Origin: Bacteroidales bacterium
GTDB taxonomy: Bacteria > Bacteroidota > Bacteroidia > Bacteroidales > UBA12077
Reading direction: 5' to 3'
Assembly (NCBI GenBank): GCA_013138975.1
Contig: WTBR01000054.1
Coordinates: 1 to 64,000, forward strand
DNA: 64,000 nt
The notes below the pieces were generated by a model. It was not told where the DNA came from, made no database searches, and saw only the letters and a program-made list of their open reading frames with translations. The position numbers were made by a program, and so were the translations under genes. This document shows positions 34,363 through 44,251 of the stretch, in pieces (the first letter of the stretch is position 1; the number at the start of each line of letters is the position of its first letter).

Positions 34363-37300
34363 TCAATACTCATCCCAGGATTTAACTTCCAGATTATCTA
34401 AATCATACTTACAAATTGCATAAACAAAAGCACTTGCTAATCGTGCGTTTGTTATTAGTGGAATATTAAAGTCGATGGCGCTTCTACGAATAGTATAATC
34501 GTTATACAACTCGTCTTTCGACAGATCTTTTGGAATATTAATTACCATATCAATCTCTTTTGCTTTCAGAAAATCCAAGACATTGGGTTTTTGATCTTCG
34601 TCGGGCCAATGTAATTTAGTAGATGGAATACCATGCAATTCCAAGAATTTCTGACTTCCACCAGTAGCATAAAGGTTATATCCCTTTTCATAAAGCATGC
34701 GTGAGCTTTGTAAAAGTTCAACTTTTGAGCGTGGCGGCCCCGATGATATAAGGATATTCTTTTTAGGGATTTTATATCCCACCGATAACATTGCTGTTAA
34801 GATTGCCTCGTAATAGTTTTCACCTATACATCCCACCTCTCCTGTCGATGCCATTTCAACACCTAACACCGGATCGGCTTTTAATAATCGTGAAAATGAA
34901 AATTGTGATGCTTTAACTCCAACATAATCTAAATCGAAAATTGATTTTTGTGGTTTTTCCACATCCAATCCTAACATTGCCTCGGTTGCCAGTTCAATAA
35001 AGTTGGTTTTTAGCACTTTCGATACAAAAGGGAAACTTCGCGATGCACGTAGGTTACACTCAATAACCTTTATATCATTATCTTTTGCTAAAAACTGAAT
35101 ATTAAAGGGCCCTGTAATGCTTAGCTCTTTGGAAATTTGCCTTGTAATTTTCTTTATGCGTTTTATTGTTTCTATATATATTTTTTGCGCAGGAAATACT
35201 ATTGTGGCATCTCCGGAATGCACACCGGCAAATTCTACATGCTCTGATATGGCATAAACTACTATTTCACCATCTTTTGCAACAGCATCCATTTCAACCT
35301 CCTTAGCTTCCTGAATAAACTCAGAAACTACAACCGGATATTTCTTTGAAACATTTGTGGCTAATGTTAAAAAATGTTCCAACTCATCTTTGTTCGAAAC
35401 CACATTCATGGCAGCGCCCGAAAGTACATACGATGGTCGTATTAGCACAGGAAATCCAACCTCATCAGCAAATCGATAAATATCATCTATTGTTGTTAGT
35501 TCTTTCCAACGAGGTTGATCAATTTTAAGATCATCGAGCATACTTGAGAATCTGTGTCTGTCTTCGGCATTATCGATATTATCTGCCGATGTTCCAAGAA
35601 TTTTAACATTACTTCCGTTTAATCTCATTGCCAGATTATTCGGTATCTGTCCACCTACCGAAACAATTGTGCCTTTCGGATTTTCCAGATCAATTATATC
35701 CATTACTCTTTCGAAGGTCAATTCATCAAAATACAATCGATCGCAAACATCATAATCTGTGCTTACCGTTTCGGGATTATAATTGATCATGATTGATCGA
35801 AGCTTATTTTTCTTAATCGCATTTATAGCATTCACGCTACACCAATCAAACTCCACACTGCTACCAATTCTATATGCTCCCGAGCCCAGAACAACGACTG
35901 ATTTTTTATCATCCGGAAACTCAACATCATGCTCTGTTCCATTATATGTAAGGTATAAATAATTTGTTTGTGCAGGATACTCAGCAGCCAGGGTATCAAT
36001 CTGTTTTACTATTGGAGTGATTTTATTTTCGATTCTAAAATTACGAACCTTCATTAAATCATTTTCGATATCCTTATCATCGCTAGAGAATATTAATCGA
36101 GCAATTTGAAAATCCGAAAATCCAAACTGTTTAGCTCTTATCAAAATATCCTTGGGTAAATCATTCAAATTATTAAAACCTGAGATTTTGGTCTCAGCAT
36201 CGAAAATATTTTTAAGCTTGTATAAAAACCAATTATCAATTTTTGTTAAGTCATGAATCTTTTCAATAGAATATCCTTCGCTTATGGCTTTAGCAATTAC
36301 AAAAATCCTTTTATCGGTTGGTTCGGCAAGTTCTTTGTCTATATCATCGACCTTAATTTCTTTATTGGCAACAAATCCATGCATGCCCTGCCCTATCATT
36401 CTTAAACCCTTTTGAATAGCCTCTTCGAAAGTACGCCCGATGGACATAATTTCTCCAACACTTTTCATGCTACTGCCAATCTGTTTCGAAACACCAATAA
36501 ATTTATTCAAATCCCAACGCGGAATCTTACAAACGATATAATCCAGTGCAGGTTCAAAACAAGCGGTTGTTGTTTTTGTAACCGAGTTTTTAAGTTCGTG
36601 CAATCCAAAACCCAAACCCAGCTTGGCTGCAACAAATGCCAATGGATAACCCGTAGCTTTCGATGCTAAAGCACTTGATCGTGATAATCGTGCATTTACT
36701 TCAATAACTCTATAATCCTCGGAATCGGGATCTAGCGCATATTGCACATTACACTCCCCCACAATACCAATATGTTTTATAATTTTAATTGCTAAGCTCC
36801 TTAATTTATGGTATTCGGTATTTGTTAGTGTTTGCGATGGAGCAACAACAATACTTTCCCCGGTGTGAACTCCCAAAGGGTCAAAATTCTCCATGTTACA
36901 AACCGTAATACAATTGTCGTATTTATCACGTACAACCTCATATTCTACCTCTTTCCAACCTTTTAACGATTTCTCAATAAGAAGTTGAGGAGAGAATGAA
37001 AAGGCCTTTTTCGCTAGTACCTCAATTTCCTCGTTGTTATCACAAAATCCACTTCCTTGTCCGCCCAATGTAAAAGCAGCACGAATAATAACAGGATAAC
37101 CCAGTTCTGTTGCGGCTGTTTTTGCCGATTCAATATCGGTTACCGCAATACTTTTAATTGTATTTACATTAATTTCATCCAGCTTTTTTACAAATAGCTC
37201 TCGATCTTCGGTATCCATTATTGCCTGAACGGGAGTTCCCAAGACCTCAATATTATATTTTTCAAGAATTCCTGATTTATAAAGCTCAACTCCACAATTC

Positions 37301-37581
37301 AATGCAGTTTGTCCACCAAAAGCAAGAAGAATTCCTTCCGGTTTTTCTTTTCGAATAACTTTCTCTACAAAGTAAGGCGTAACCGGATAAAAGTAAATTT
37401 TATCTGCTATTCCTTCTGAAGTTTGAACCGTTGCTATATTCGGATTAATCAGCACTGTTTCTACACCTTCTTCTTTTAGCGCTTTTAATGCCTGTGAACC
37501 GGAATAATCGAACTCTCCAGCCTCTCCAATTTTTAGAGCTCCTGATCCTAAAACCAATACTTTTTTAACTTCAATTTGCAT
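34363..37581 (-). CDS. carB: Carbamoyl-phosphate synthase large subunit
   Basis: Makes carbamoyl phosphate from bicarbonate, ammonia (from CarA) and two ATP, for arginine and pyrimidine synthesis. At 1072 residues it has full length. First synthetase half has GSGALKIGEAGEFDYSG and an ATP-grasp domain (~130-380). The second half starts near residue 555 with VVLGSGAYRIGSSVEFDW and has its own ATP-grasp domain (~680-860). The C-terminal MGS-like regulatory domain (~930-1072) starts near NILISSGPPRSK. Four bases separate it from carA, so the two are translationally linked. Last gene of argR-carA-carB. Confidence 0.97.
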   Translation of the reverse strand: MQIEVKKVLVLGSGALKIGEAGEFDYSGSQALKALKEEGVETVLINPNIATVQTSEGIADKIYFYPVTPYFVEKVIRKEKPEGILLAFGGQTALNCGVELYKSGILEKYNIEVLGTPVQAIMDTEDRELFVKKLDEINVNTIKSIAVTDIESAKTAATELGYPVIIRAAFTLGGQGSGFCDNNEEIEVLAKKAFSFSPQLLIEKSLKGWKEVEYEVVRDKYDNCITVCNMENFDPLGVHTGESIVVAPSQTLTNTEYHKLRSLAIKIIKHIGIVGECNVQYALDPDSEDYRVIEVNARLSRSSALASKATGYPLAFVAAKLGLGFGLHELKNSVTKTTTACFEPALDYIVCKIPRWDLNKFIGVSKQIGSSMKSVGEIMSIGRTFEEAIQKGLRMIGQGMHGFVANKEIKVDDIDKELAEPTDKRIFVIAKAISEGYSIEKIHDLTKIDNWFLYKLKNIFDAETKISGFNNLNDLPKDILIRAKQFGFSDFQIARLIFSSDDKDIENDLMKVRNFRIENKITPIVKQIDTLAAEYPAQTNYLYLTYNGTEHDVEFPDDKKSVVVLGSGAYRIGSSVEFDWCSVNAINAIKKNKLRSIMINYNPETVSTDYDVCDRLYFDELTFERVMDIIDLENPKGTIVSVGGQIPNNLAMRLNGSNVKILGTSADNIDNAEDRHRFSSMLDDLKIDQPRWKELTTIDDIYRFADEVGFPVLIRPSYVLSGAAMNVVSNKDELEHFLTLATNVSKKYPVVVSEFIQEAKEVEMDAVAKDGEIVVYAISEHVEFAGVHSGDATIVFPAQKIYIETIKRIKKITRQISKELSITGPFNIQFLAKDNDIKVIECNLRASRSFPFVSKVLKTNFIELATEAMLGLDVEKPQKSIFDLDYVGVKASQFSFSRLLKADPVLGVEMASTGEVGCIGENYYEAILTAMLSVGYKIPKKNILISSGPPRSKVELLQSSRMLYEKGYNLYATGGSQKFLELHGIPSTKLHWPDEDQKPNVLDFLKAKEIDMVINIPKDLSKDELYNDYTIRRSAIDFNIPLITNARLASAFVYAICKYDLDNLEVKSWDEY

Positions 37582-37585
37582 AATA

Positions 37586-38656
37586 TTACTTTTTGTGCTT
37601 TTTAACTAAATCAATAAAATCATCGAATAAAAACTCTGTATCTGTTGGGCCACTTGATGCCTCAGGATGAAACTGAACGGAAAAGAAAGGCTTTGATTTA
37701 TGCCGTATCCCTTCATTTGTTCCATCGTTTAAGTTTATAAAAAGAGGTTCCCAATCAGAAGGTAAAGTTTGTTGATCAATCGCAAAACCATGATTCTGAG
37801 ATGTAATATAAGCTTTATTCGAGTTTGCCAATATTACAGGCTGATTATGACTTCGATGTCCGTATTTTAATTTATATGTTTTTGCTCCCGATGCCAAAGC
37901 CATTAATTGATTCCCAAGACAGATTCCAAATATTGGTTTATCATTTTCCATTGCTTTAGAAAGATTTTCGATGGTTGCTACACAATGTATCGGATTTCCG
38001 GGTCCATTCGAAACTAAAATGCCATCATAATCTTCATTCATAAAATTATAATTCCACGGTACTCTTGTTACTGTAGTATCGCGTTTTAAAACACGTCTGA
38101 TGATATTATTTTTAACACCACAGTCAATTAACAGTATTTTGTTTTTGCCCGTTCCATAAACAATTTTTTCCTTGGCACAAACCTGATCAACGAGATTTTC
38201 TTGATCCGGGTCATAGAAATCGATATCTTGATCTTCATAAACCAACTTACCCTTTAAAGCACCTTTTTCGCGAATCAACTTGGTTAATGCTCTGGTATCT
38301 ACTCCATACATTGCTGGAATTTTATTCTCTTTTAACCAATCACCTAAACTTTTAGTAGCATTCCAGTGGTTATAGTCATTCGAATAATCGGCTATAATCA
38401 AACCACTAATCTGAACTTTTGATGATTCAAAAAACCTTGAAAGTTCATCTTCAATAATATCTTTTGGCACACCATAATTACCAATAAGAGGATATGTAAG
38501 AACTAAAATTTGTCCTTTATAAGAGGGATCTGATAAACTTTCGGGATAACCGGTCATGGCTGTATTAAAAACAACTTCACCAGCAACTGATCCCATATGT
38601 CCAAAAAAAGAACCGCTAATAGCGGTTCCGTCTTCTAAAATTAATTTCATTTTCAA
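37586..38656 (-). CDS. carA: Carbamoyl-phosphate synthase small subunit (glutaminase)
   Basis: Hydrolyses glutamine and channels ammonia to CarB. The N-terminal domain (LILEDGTAISGSFFG, FNTAMTGYPESLSDPSYKGQ) is followed by the class I glutamine amidotransferase domain. That domain has nucleophile Cys in GICLGNQLM and the His/Glu of VQFHPEASSGP, with GHRSHNQPV between them. 356 residues, normal. Lies 27 bp after argR and 4 bp before carB on the same strand. Confidence 0.97.
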   Translation of the reverse strand: MKMKLILEDGTAISGSFFGHMGSVAGEVVFNTAMTGYPESLSDPSYKGQILVLTYPLIGNYGVPKDIIEDELSRFFESSKVQISGLIIADYSNDYNHWNATKSLGDWLKENKIPAMYGVDTRALTKLIREKGALKGKLVYEDQDIDFYDPDQENLVDQVCAKEKIVYGTGKNKILLIDCGVKNNIIRRVLKRDTTVTRVPWNYNFMNEDYDGILVSNGPGNPIHCVATIENLSKAMENDKPIFGICLGNQLMALASGAKTYKLKYGHRSHNQPVILANSNKAYITSQNHGFAIDQQTLPSDWEPLFINLNDGTNEGIRHKSKPFFSVQFHPEASSGPTDTEFLFDDFIDLVKKHKK

Positions 38657-38683
38657 TGATGTATGTTATATTTAATTTAAAAT

Positions 38684-39151
38684 TCATCTTCTCAGTTTCG
38701 TTTTTAATTCAGGTAGTTTTGATACAAGAGCATCTATAAACTTATTAGGTTTTGTTTTCTCAGACATCACAATAAAAACAGTATCATTACCCGCAACAGT
38801 TCCTAAAATCTCATCGATTTCAGCCTTATCCAATGCATCTGCCACTGCGTGTGAATATGCCGGTAAGGTTTTAATAACCGCCATATTACCTGAAAATTCA
38901 ATTGATTTAAATCCTATTTCTACGGGTGAATGTAAAGTTTCTGATTGAATAAAATCATTGGATATTACATAAGTAAAACCCAAGTCAGATGGTATCCTGC
39001 CAACTTTCATATGTTTTAAATCGCGTGATAAAGTTGCTTGAGTTAATTCAAATCCCTGTGTAATAAGAAGTGTAAGAAGCTCTTCCTGAGAACGAATCTT
39101 TTGATTCGAGATAATTTGTTTGATTGCATTTAAGCGTTTTTCTTTATTCAC
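38684..39151 (-). CDS. argR: Arginine repressor
   Basis: The 155-residue protein has the N-terminal winged helix (RLNAIKQIISNQKIRSQEEL, LTQATLSRDLKHM) and the C-terminal hexamerisation/arginine-binding domain with GTVAGNDTVFIV. ArgR senses arginine and represses biosynthesis genes. As first gene of argR-carA-carB it would control its own operon; a TGAATGCATATTTA box 13 bp upstream supports this. Small size and motif spacing are standard. Confidence 0.94.
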   Translation of the reverse strand: MNKEKRLNAIKQIISNQKIRSQEELLTLLITQGFELTQATLSRDLKHMKVGRIPSDLGFTYVISNDFIQSETLHSPVEIGFKSIEFSGNMAVIKTLPAYSHAVADALDKAEIDEILGTVAGNDTVFIVMSEKTKPNKFIDALVSKLPELKTKLRR

Positions 39152-39163
39152 AGTAGTAATGTA

Positions 39164-39177
39164 TAAATATGCATTCA
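39164..39177 (-). promoter_or_regulatory. Candidate ARG box upstream of argR
   Basis: Minus strand TGAATGCATATTTA differs from the palindromic ARG box core TGAAT-N4-ATTCA at one base. It lies 13 bp before the argR start, where binding would block translation-proximal transcription. Only one box was seen; strong operators usually have two. Confidence 0.4.
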
Positions 39178-39342
39178 GAGTGCAAAAATATACATTATTT
39201 TAATATTTGCAATTAAATCAATTAAACTTTTATTAATATATATTGTATATATTACATAATTCGTTTATGCTTACCTGTGTATTTAAATTTGAGCTTTTCA
39301 ATATTTTCATTATCTTTATTATCTAATTTATAACCTACTAAC

Positions 39343-39711
39343 ATGATTACCCACTCCTTTGATAAAAATATATATAAAGTAATATATAGCGGAATTGTGA
39401 ATTTTGAAGAAATTATTAATTTTCTTCATGAATTTAGTCACATTGAAAATCTTCCTAAAAAATTATCTCTTTTATACGATTTAAGAGATGCTGATTTGAA
39501 AGTTGCTCCCAACGAATTAAAAAAGATGTCTCAAGTAGCCGAAGAATCAACAAAAAAATACACATCTGTAAAAACAGCATTCTTAGTTGATGACCCTAAA
39601 ATTACTGCGTACTCAACTTTATTTTCGAATCAATCGGTAGAAAAAAAAACAGAGAGAAAAACTTTCTCAACAATGGAAGCTGCCTTAAAATGGCTAAATC
39701 CTTCTGAGTAA
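39343..39711 (+). CDS. STAS/SpoIIAA-like (SEC14-like fold) small protein
   Basis: The 122-residue cytoplasmic protein matches the SpoIIAA-like pattern in which an alternating alpha/beta domain opens with a short strand pair (ITHSFDKNIYKVIYSGIVNFEE). A conserved strand LSLLYDLRDADLKVAPNEL follows, then TAFLVDDPKITAYSTLFS and a C-terminal FSTMEAALKWL helix. Such single-domain proteins are common in Bacteroidota and may bind lipids or phosphoproteins; the role is unknown. Divergent from argR. Confidence 0.65.
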   Translation: MITHSFDKNIYKVIYSGIVNFEEIINFLHEFSHIENLPKKLSLLYDLRDADLKVAPNELKKMSQVAEESTKKYTSVKTAFLVDDPKITAYSTLFSNQSVEKKTERKTFSTMEAALKWLNPSE

Positions 39712-40139
39712 ATTAATTTTGACCAAATTATCAGGTTTGAAAGAATTCAAATTTCATAAAACCAAGTAGGGATAAGAACTTTAAAGAAAAACATCTTATA
39801 AATTATTATACTCAAATGCTGGGTATTAGCAAAACCTAATGAACTACCCCGCTGCAAGCGGACGGGGTATCAACTAAGGAATTATTCTTAAATCGCCCCT
39901 ATCTTTGTGCCATATGGCTTTACCAAGGGGCGGGAAACTTCTCTCATGAGCAAAGCGAATAATAAGACCCAATAGATCCCTCAACTGCACTTCGACAAGC
40001 TCAGTGGAGTTCGCTCGGGATCAGTTCAACTATATGATTTCAGTTCACTATCGTTCCTAAAATCATAGTCTCACTGATTTAAACATCTATCGCAGTGTAG
40101 TGTTACTTTGTTGTTATAAAAATCATAAAATCTAAAATT
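39712..40139. other. Intergenic region with two hairpins and a truncated REP unit
   Basis: No gene. TACCCCG...CGGGGTA (39845-39869) forms a hairpin with CTGCAAGCG in the loop, followed by CGCCCC (39894-39899) paired with GGGGCG (39927-39932). At 39985-40005 a single CACTTCGACAAGCTCAGTG REP half-unit is present without its inverse partner. The hairpin pair resembles sequences mobilised by IS200/REP-type transposases, but no transposase is present. Confidence 0.55.
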
Positions 40140-40985
40140 ATGAAAATAGCAGTAACAGCAGTTAGTGGGCAACTTGGAGCAGCAATAGCAAAAAGAGCGA
40201 TTGAAGAATTTGGAAAAGAAAATGTAGTTGGAACAGCTCGTACACCAAAAAAGGCTAAATCATTGGGAATTAAAGTTTTTAAAGCTGATTATAATTCGAA
40301 AGAAGATTTCGCAACTGCTTTTCAAGGTATTGATGCGGTAGTTTTGATTTCAGGAATGGGTAATCCAAATGATAGGATTGGTCAACATCAAAATGTTATA
40401 AATGCAGCGAAAGAATCCGGAGTTAAAAAGATTGTTTATACAAGTATTATTGGAAAACCGGGAAATTCGACTTTCGATGCAATTGTAAATTCAAATCGTC
40501 AAACAGAAGTAGATATAATTGCAAGCGAACTTGAATATGCTATAGGTAGAAATGGATTATATATTGAACCCGATATAGAATATCTGGATAACTATATTAA
40601 AGAAGGAAAAATTGCCAATAGTGCTGCTGATGGAAAATGTTCTTATACAAGCAGAGATGAATTAGCAATAGCATATACCAATTTATTAGCAAACAGTTCA
40701 CTTAATGGTGCTACATACAATCTGCTTGGTGAATCGATTACACAAACAGAATTAGTAGATTATTTTAATAAATATTTCAAAACAAAACTGGTTTATGAAT
40801 CGATGACACCAGAAGATTATTTAAGCTGGCAACAAAAACAAAACGGAGATTTTCTGGGATCAGTAATCGCAGGAATTTATCAAAAAATCAGAAACAATGA
40901 ATTTGAATTAGATTCGGATTTTGAAAAGATCCTTGGAAGAAAACATAAAACAATGGATGAGATATTTAAGGAATATTCAAAGTAA
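40140..40985 (+). CDS. NmrA/QorB-like NAD(P)-binding reductase (atypical SDR)
   Basis: Rossmann N terminus AVTAVSGQLGAAIAKRA carries the GxxGxxG-type nucleotide motif. Further family features are VVGTARTPKKAKSLG (NADP-type Arg/Lys), VVLISGMGNPNDRIGQHQNVINAA and YTSIIGKPG; the catalytic YxxxK is replaced as in NmrA-like members. The 281-residue length fits NAD(P)H:quinone oxidoreductase type 2 (QorB/YtfG). Likely acts on quinones or senses redox cofactors in the cytosol. First of a run of plus-strand single genes; 79 bp separate it from the rhodanese gene. Confidence 0.8.
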   Translation: MKIAVTAVSGQLGAAIAKRAIEEFGKENVVGTARTPKKAKSLGIKVFKADYNSKEDFATAFQGIDAVVLISGMGNPNDRIGQHQNVINAAKESGVKKIVYTSIIGKPGNSTFDAIVNSNRQTEVDIIASELEYAIGRNGLYIEPDIEYLDNYIKEGKIANSAADGKCSYTSRDELAIAYTNLLANSSLNGATYNLLGESITQTELVDYFNKYFKTKLVYESMTPEDYLSWQQKQNGDFLGSVIAGIYQKIRNNEFELDSDFEKILGRKHKTMDEIFKEYSK

Positions 40986-41064
40986 CATAGTTTGGATTAT
41001 TTGGATTAGTATGAATAATCACGTAACTTATTGAAAATATAATATATACTCAAAAACCGTAAAG

Positions 41065-42375
41065 ATGAATCAATCATTTAACGAAATTTCAACTCAAGAC
41101 CTTTTTTCTTTATTAAATAACAAAAATGTAAAAATTATTGATGTGCGGTCTGTTAATGCATACAATGGTTGGAAGCTAAAAAATGAGAAACGCGGTGGGC
41201 ATATTCAAGGAGCTAAAAGTTTGCCTTTAAAATGGAGTAATTATATTGATTGGATCGAAATAGTCAGGTCAAAGCATATAAATCCTGGAAATTCTATCAT
41301 AATTTATTCTTATAATAAAGCTGATTCTGAGAAAATTGCTTCACTTTTTAAAAAAGCCGGTTACAATGATATCCGAATTTATAATCACTTCATTACTGAA
41401 TGGTCGGCTAATGAAGATTACCCAATAGATCGTTTAGCGAGATACAAACAACTTGTGTCTCCTGAGTGGGTGAACGATTTAATTCAAGGAAAAACCCCTC
41501 CTGAATACAATAACAATAAATTCGTAATTTGTCATGCACATTATCGTAATCGCGATGCGTATACAACCGGACACATTCCGGGAGCAATTGATATGGATAC
41601 TTTAGCTCTTGAAGCTCCTGAAACATGGAATCTACGATCGCCTGAAGAACTAAAAAAAGCACTGGAACAGCATGGAATTACACACGACACAAGCGTAATT
41701 TTATATGGTAAATTCATGACTCCGAATAATGCAGATGAATTTCCAGGAAGTGCAGCCGGACATATTGGAGCAATTCGTAATGCATTTATCATGATGTATG
41801 CCGGGGTTAAAGATGTTCGTGTACTTAATGGTGGTTTCCAATCGTGGAAAGATGCGGGTTTTGATATAAGTACCGACGATATTTCAAAAAATCCTGTTAC
41901 TGATTTCGGAGCAACTATCCCATCTCAAACACAACTTGCAGTTGATGTACCCGAAGCCAAGGAAATAATTAAATCGGATGACGCTAATTTAGTGAGCGTG
42001 CGAAGCTGGCCTGAATATATCGGCGAAGTAAGTGGATATAACTATATCGAAAAAAAGGGACGAATCCCGGGAGCAGTTTTTGGTAATTGTGGAACCGATG
42101 CCTACCATATGGAAAATTACAGAAATCTAGATCATACAACACGAGAATATCATGAAATTGAAGAAATATGGGCCGAAGTCGGAATTACATCTGACAAACG
42201 CAATGCTTTTTATTGCGGCACCGGATGGCGAGGTAGCGAAGCATTCTACAATGCTTGGTTAATGGGCTGGCCTAGAGTTTCTGTTTTCGATGGTGGATGG
42301 TTTGAATGGAGTAATGATCCTAAAAATCCTTTTGAAGTGGGGATTCCGGAAAAGGAATTAGTTAACAGTAATTGA
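41065..42375 (+). CDS. Sulfurtransferase with three rhodanese-like domains
   Basis: Three rhodanese modules: 1-130 (VKIIDVRSVNAYNGWK; SIIIYSYNKADSEKI, no Cys), 140-275 (FVICHAHYRNRDAYTTGHIPGA; the active-site position reads ILYGKFM, no Cys) and 290-430 (ANLVSVRSWPEYIGEVSGY; active-site loop FYCGTGWRGSEAF with the catalytic Cys). Only the third module can carry a persulfide. The CGTGWRGSE loop marks a thiosulfate/3-mercaptopyruvate sulfurtransferase subgroup. No signal peptide, so cytosolic. Possibly links cysteine or sulfide metabolism to the EgtD gene downstream, but the 265-bp gap with a hairpin element argues against co-transcription. Confidence 0.85.
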   Translation: MNQSFNEISTQDLFSLLNNKNVKIIDVRSVNAYNGWKLKNEKRGGHIQGAKSLPLKWSNYIDWIEIVRSKHINPGNSIIIYSYNKADSEKIASLFKKAGYNDIRIYNHFITEWSANEDYPIDRLARYKQLVSPEWVNDLIQGKTPPEYNNNKFVICHAHYRNRDAYTTGHIPGAIDMDTLALEAPETWNLRSPEELKKALEQHGITHDTSVILYGKFMTPNNADEFPGSAAGHIGAIRNAFIMMYAGVKDVRVLNGGFQSWKDAGFDISTDDISKNPVTDFGATIPSQTQLAVDVPEAKEIIKSDDANLVSVRSWPEYIGEVSGYNYIEKKGRIPGAVFGNCGTDAYHMENYRNLDHTTREYHEIEEIWAEVGITSDKRNAFYCGTGWRGSEAFYNAWLMGWPRVSVFDGGWFEWSNDPKNPFEVGIPEKELVNSN

Positions 42376-42437
42376 TTTTAACAAATTGAATATTATTTTG
42401 TTACCCATAAATATATCAGAAAGAAAACTGCCTTTTT

Positions 42438-42620
42438 TCAAGTCTTTGATAAGAAAGCGTCAAAGACAAGGCTTTCGAAGTGTTGAAAATCAAGGAGCTT
42501 ATTTTTATAAGTGACTGTTTTCAACACGAGAATAACGCAGAACATTGCGAAGCTCACGAACACAATTTTATAAATATTAAACTCGTGAGTAATTTGGCGT
42601 TTTCTTGCAAAGACTAAGTA
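42438..42620. repeat. Large imperfect palindromic element (~180 bp)
   Basis: Outer arms AGTCTTTGATAAGAAAGCGTC and the inverse of GGCGTTTTCTTGCAAAGACT pair. The inner core at 42480-42527, GTGTTGAAAATCAAGGAGCTTA against TAAGTGACTGTTTTCAACAC, forms a second stem. The inner stem motif (AAAATCAxxxGCTTA) recurs in the element at 58316-58463. Probably an RNA hairpin or small mobile element. Confidence 0.6.
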
Positions 42621-42640
42621 ATTAATTCAAATCTTATTAC

Positions 42641-43639
42641 ATGAATTATATAGACACGGAAGTAATCGAGGCTCATAAGATTAAAATAATAAATCATTTA
42701 AATAATCTGGGAATTGAAAATATAAGAAAGGAAATTATTACCGGACTAACATCTAAACAAAAAACCATTTCAAGTAAGTTCTTTTACGATAAAACAGGCT
42801 CTAAACTTTTCGAAGATATAACTCAATTACCGGAATATTATCCAACTAGAACCGAAAAAAAAATCCTTAAAACCATTGCTCCTAAATTAATGCATAATCT
42901 TCGACATGCAGATATTGTTGAACTCGGAAGTGGCGATTGTTCTAAAATCAGTTTATTACTTAATTCAATTCCTAAAGAGAATTTAAAAACTATAAATTAC
43001 ATTCCTGTTGATGTAAGTCAATCTGCTGTAAACGAATCTGCTCGGAATCTGGTTGAAAAATTTCCTGATTTATCGATTAAGGGATTAGTTGCTGACTTTA
43101 TAAATCAACTCGATTTGATTCCTAAAACAAGCAAACGTATGCTTTGCTTTTTAGGAAGCACATTAGGCAATTTTACAGAGACAGTTACGAATCAATTCTT
43201 GAAAAATTTGAGCTCATCAATGAATTCCGGTGATACATTTTTATTGGGGGTTGATTTGGTTAAATCTACAGATATATTGCATGATGCATACAATGATTCT
43301 CAAGAAGTTACTGCGGAGTTTAATAAAAACATCCTAAATGTAATTAATGATCTTATTAATTCTGATTTTAACATCAATGATTTTGAACATAAAGCTTTCT
43401 TTAACCAAGGAAAATCAAGAATAGAAATGCATTTGATTGCCAATAAAGATGTTATAATAAACACTCCTTTTTCAACTACCACAATCAATCTAAAAAAAGG
43501 AGAAAATATACATACCGAGAATTCCTATAAATTTACACAAGCACAAATTAACAATTTCGCAAAAGCAAGTGGTTTAAATATTAAAGAAATCTTTACTGAT
43601 CCTAATAACTGGTTTGCTTTGGTGCTGTTTGAAAAATAA
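42641..43639 (+). CDS. egtD: L-histidine N-alpha-methyltransferase EgtD
   Basis: Adds three methyl groups from SAM to histidine, giving hercynine, the ergothioneine precursor. The 332-residue sequence has the EgtD/DUF2260 signature SSKFFYDKTGSKLFEDI then LPEYYPTRTEKKIL, the SAM motif IVELGSGDCSKISLLL, and CFLGSTLGNF and LLGVDLVKS. The usual partners EgtB/EgtC/EgtE are not in the window, so hercynine may be the end product, or the rest of the pathway lies elsewhere. Monocistronic. Confidence 0.9.
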   Translation: MNYIDTEVIEAHKIKIINHLNNLGIENIRKEIITGLTSKQKTISSKFFYDKTGSKLFEDITQLPEYYPTRTEKKILKTIAPKLMHNLRHADIVELGSGDCSKISLLLNSIPKENLKTINYIPVDVSQSAVNESARNLVEKFPDLSIKGLVADFINQLDLIPKTSKRMLCFLGSTLGNFTETVTNQFLKNLSSSMNSGDTFLLGVDLVKSTDILHDAYNDSQEVTAEFNKNILNVINDLINSDFNINDFEHKAFFNQGKSRIEMHLIANKDVIINTPFSTTTINLKKGENIHTENSYKFTQAQINNFAKASGLNIKEIFTDPNNWFALVLFEK

Positions 43640-44251
43640 AAGAGAATAGTTTTAATAATTTAGTTTAAAACTGATAATAAGCATAAAAATCCAGATCAAA
43701 ATCTCAAATAAAAAACACTTACCGTTAAAACTACAAACCTTTTTATTTAATTATTTAAGACCTGACAGGTCAAATAAATATTTTTTAATTAGATGGTGTA
43801 GTTTACTAAAAACCTAAAACATACAATATATATATTTTAATTTCAAAATATTCTTGAACTATTCTTGAACGAATATAATAACTATTTATTGAAAAGGATA
43901 TAAATAATTCAAGAATGTTGTTTATGGAAAATAAAACTCATAGAGTAAATTTCGTCAATGAGCGAATTTTTATTGAGCAAAGACCATTCATTCGATAATT
44001 GTTTTACAGATTATTCTGTAAATCATATTTAACAATATCAATAATGAATACCAATAAAGTAAAAAGCAAAATCCACAATCTGAATAATGATACTAATCCA
44101 ATACTTTCTGGAGGCTTTTTTTATAAATTTACACCATTATAAAGAGCTAAACTACCAAGAACTATGTTTTTAATTTGAATGTGTTCAGGAACAATAAACA
44201 ATCCTAATATTCCCGATATGATATAATTCCAATTTTCTGTTTTTAGCTCAT
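43640..44251. other. Intergenic region between convergent egtD and T9SS genes
   Basis: No intact gene. Contains a 13-bp palindrome GACCTGACAGGTC (43759-43771), the doublet ATTCTTGAACTATTCTTGAAC near 43850, and a hairpin TTTACAG-ATTATT-CTGTAAA (44003-44022) that may act as terminator. Confidence 0.5.
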
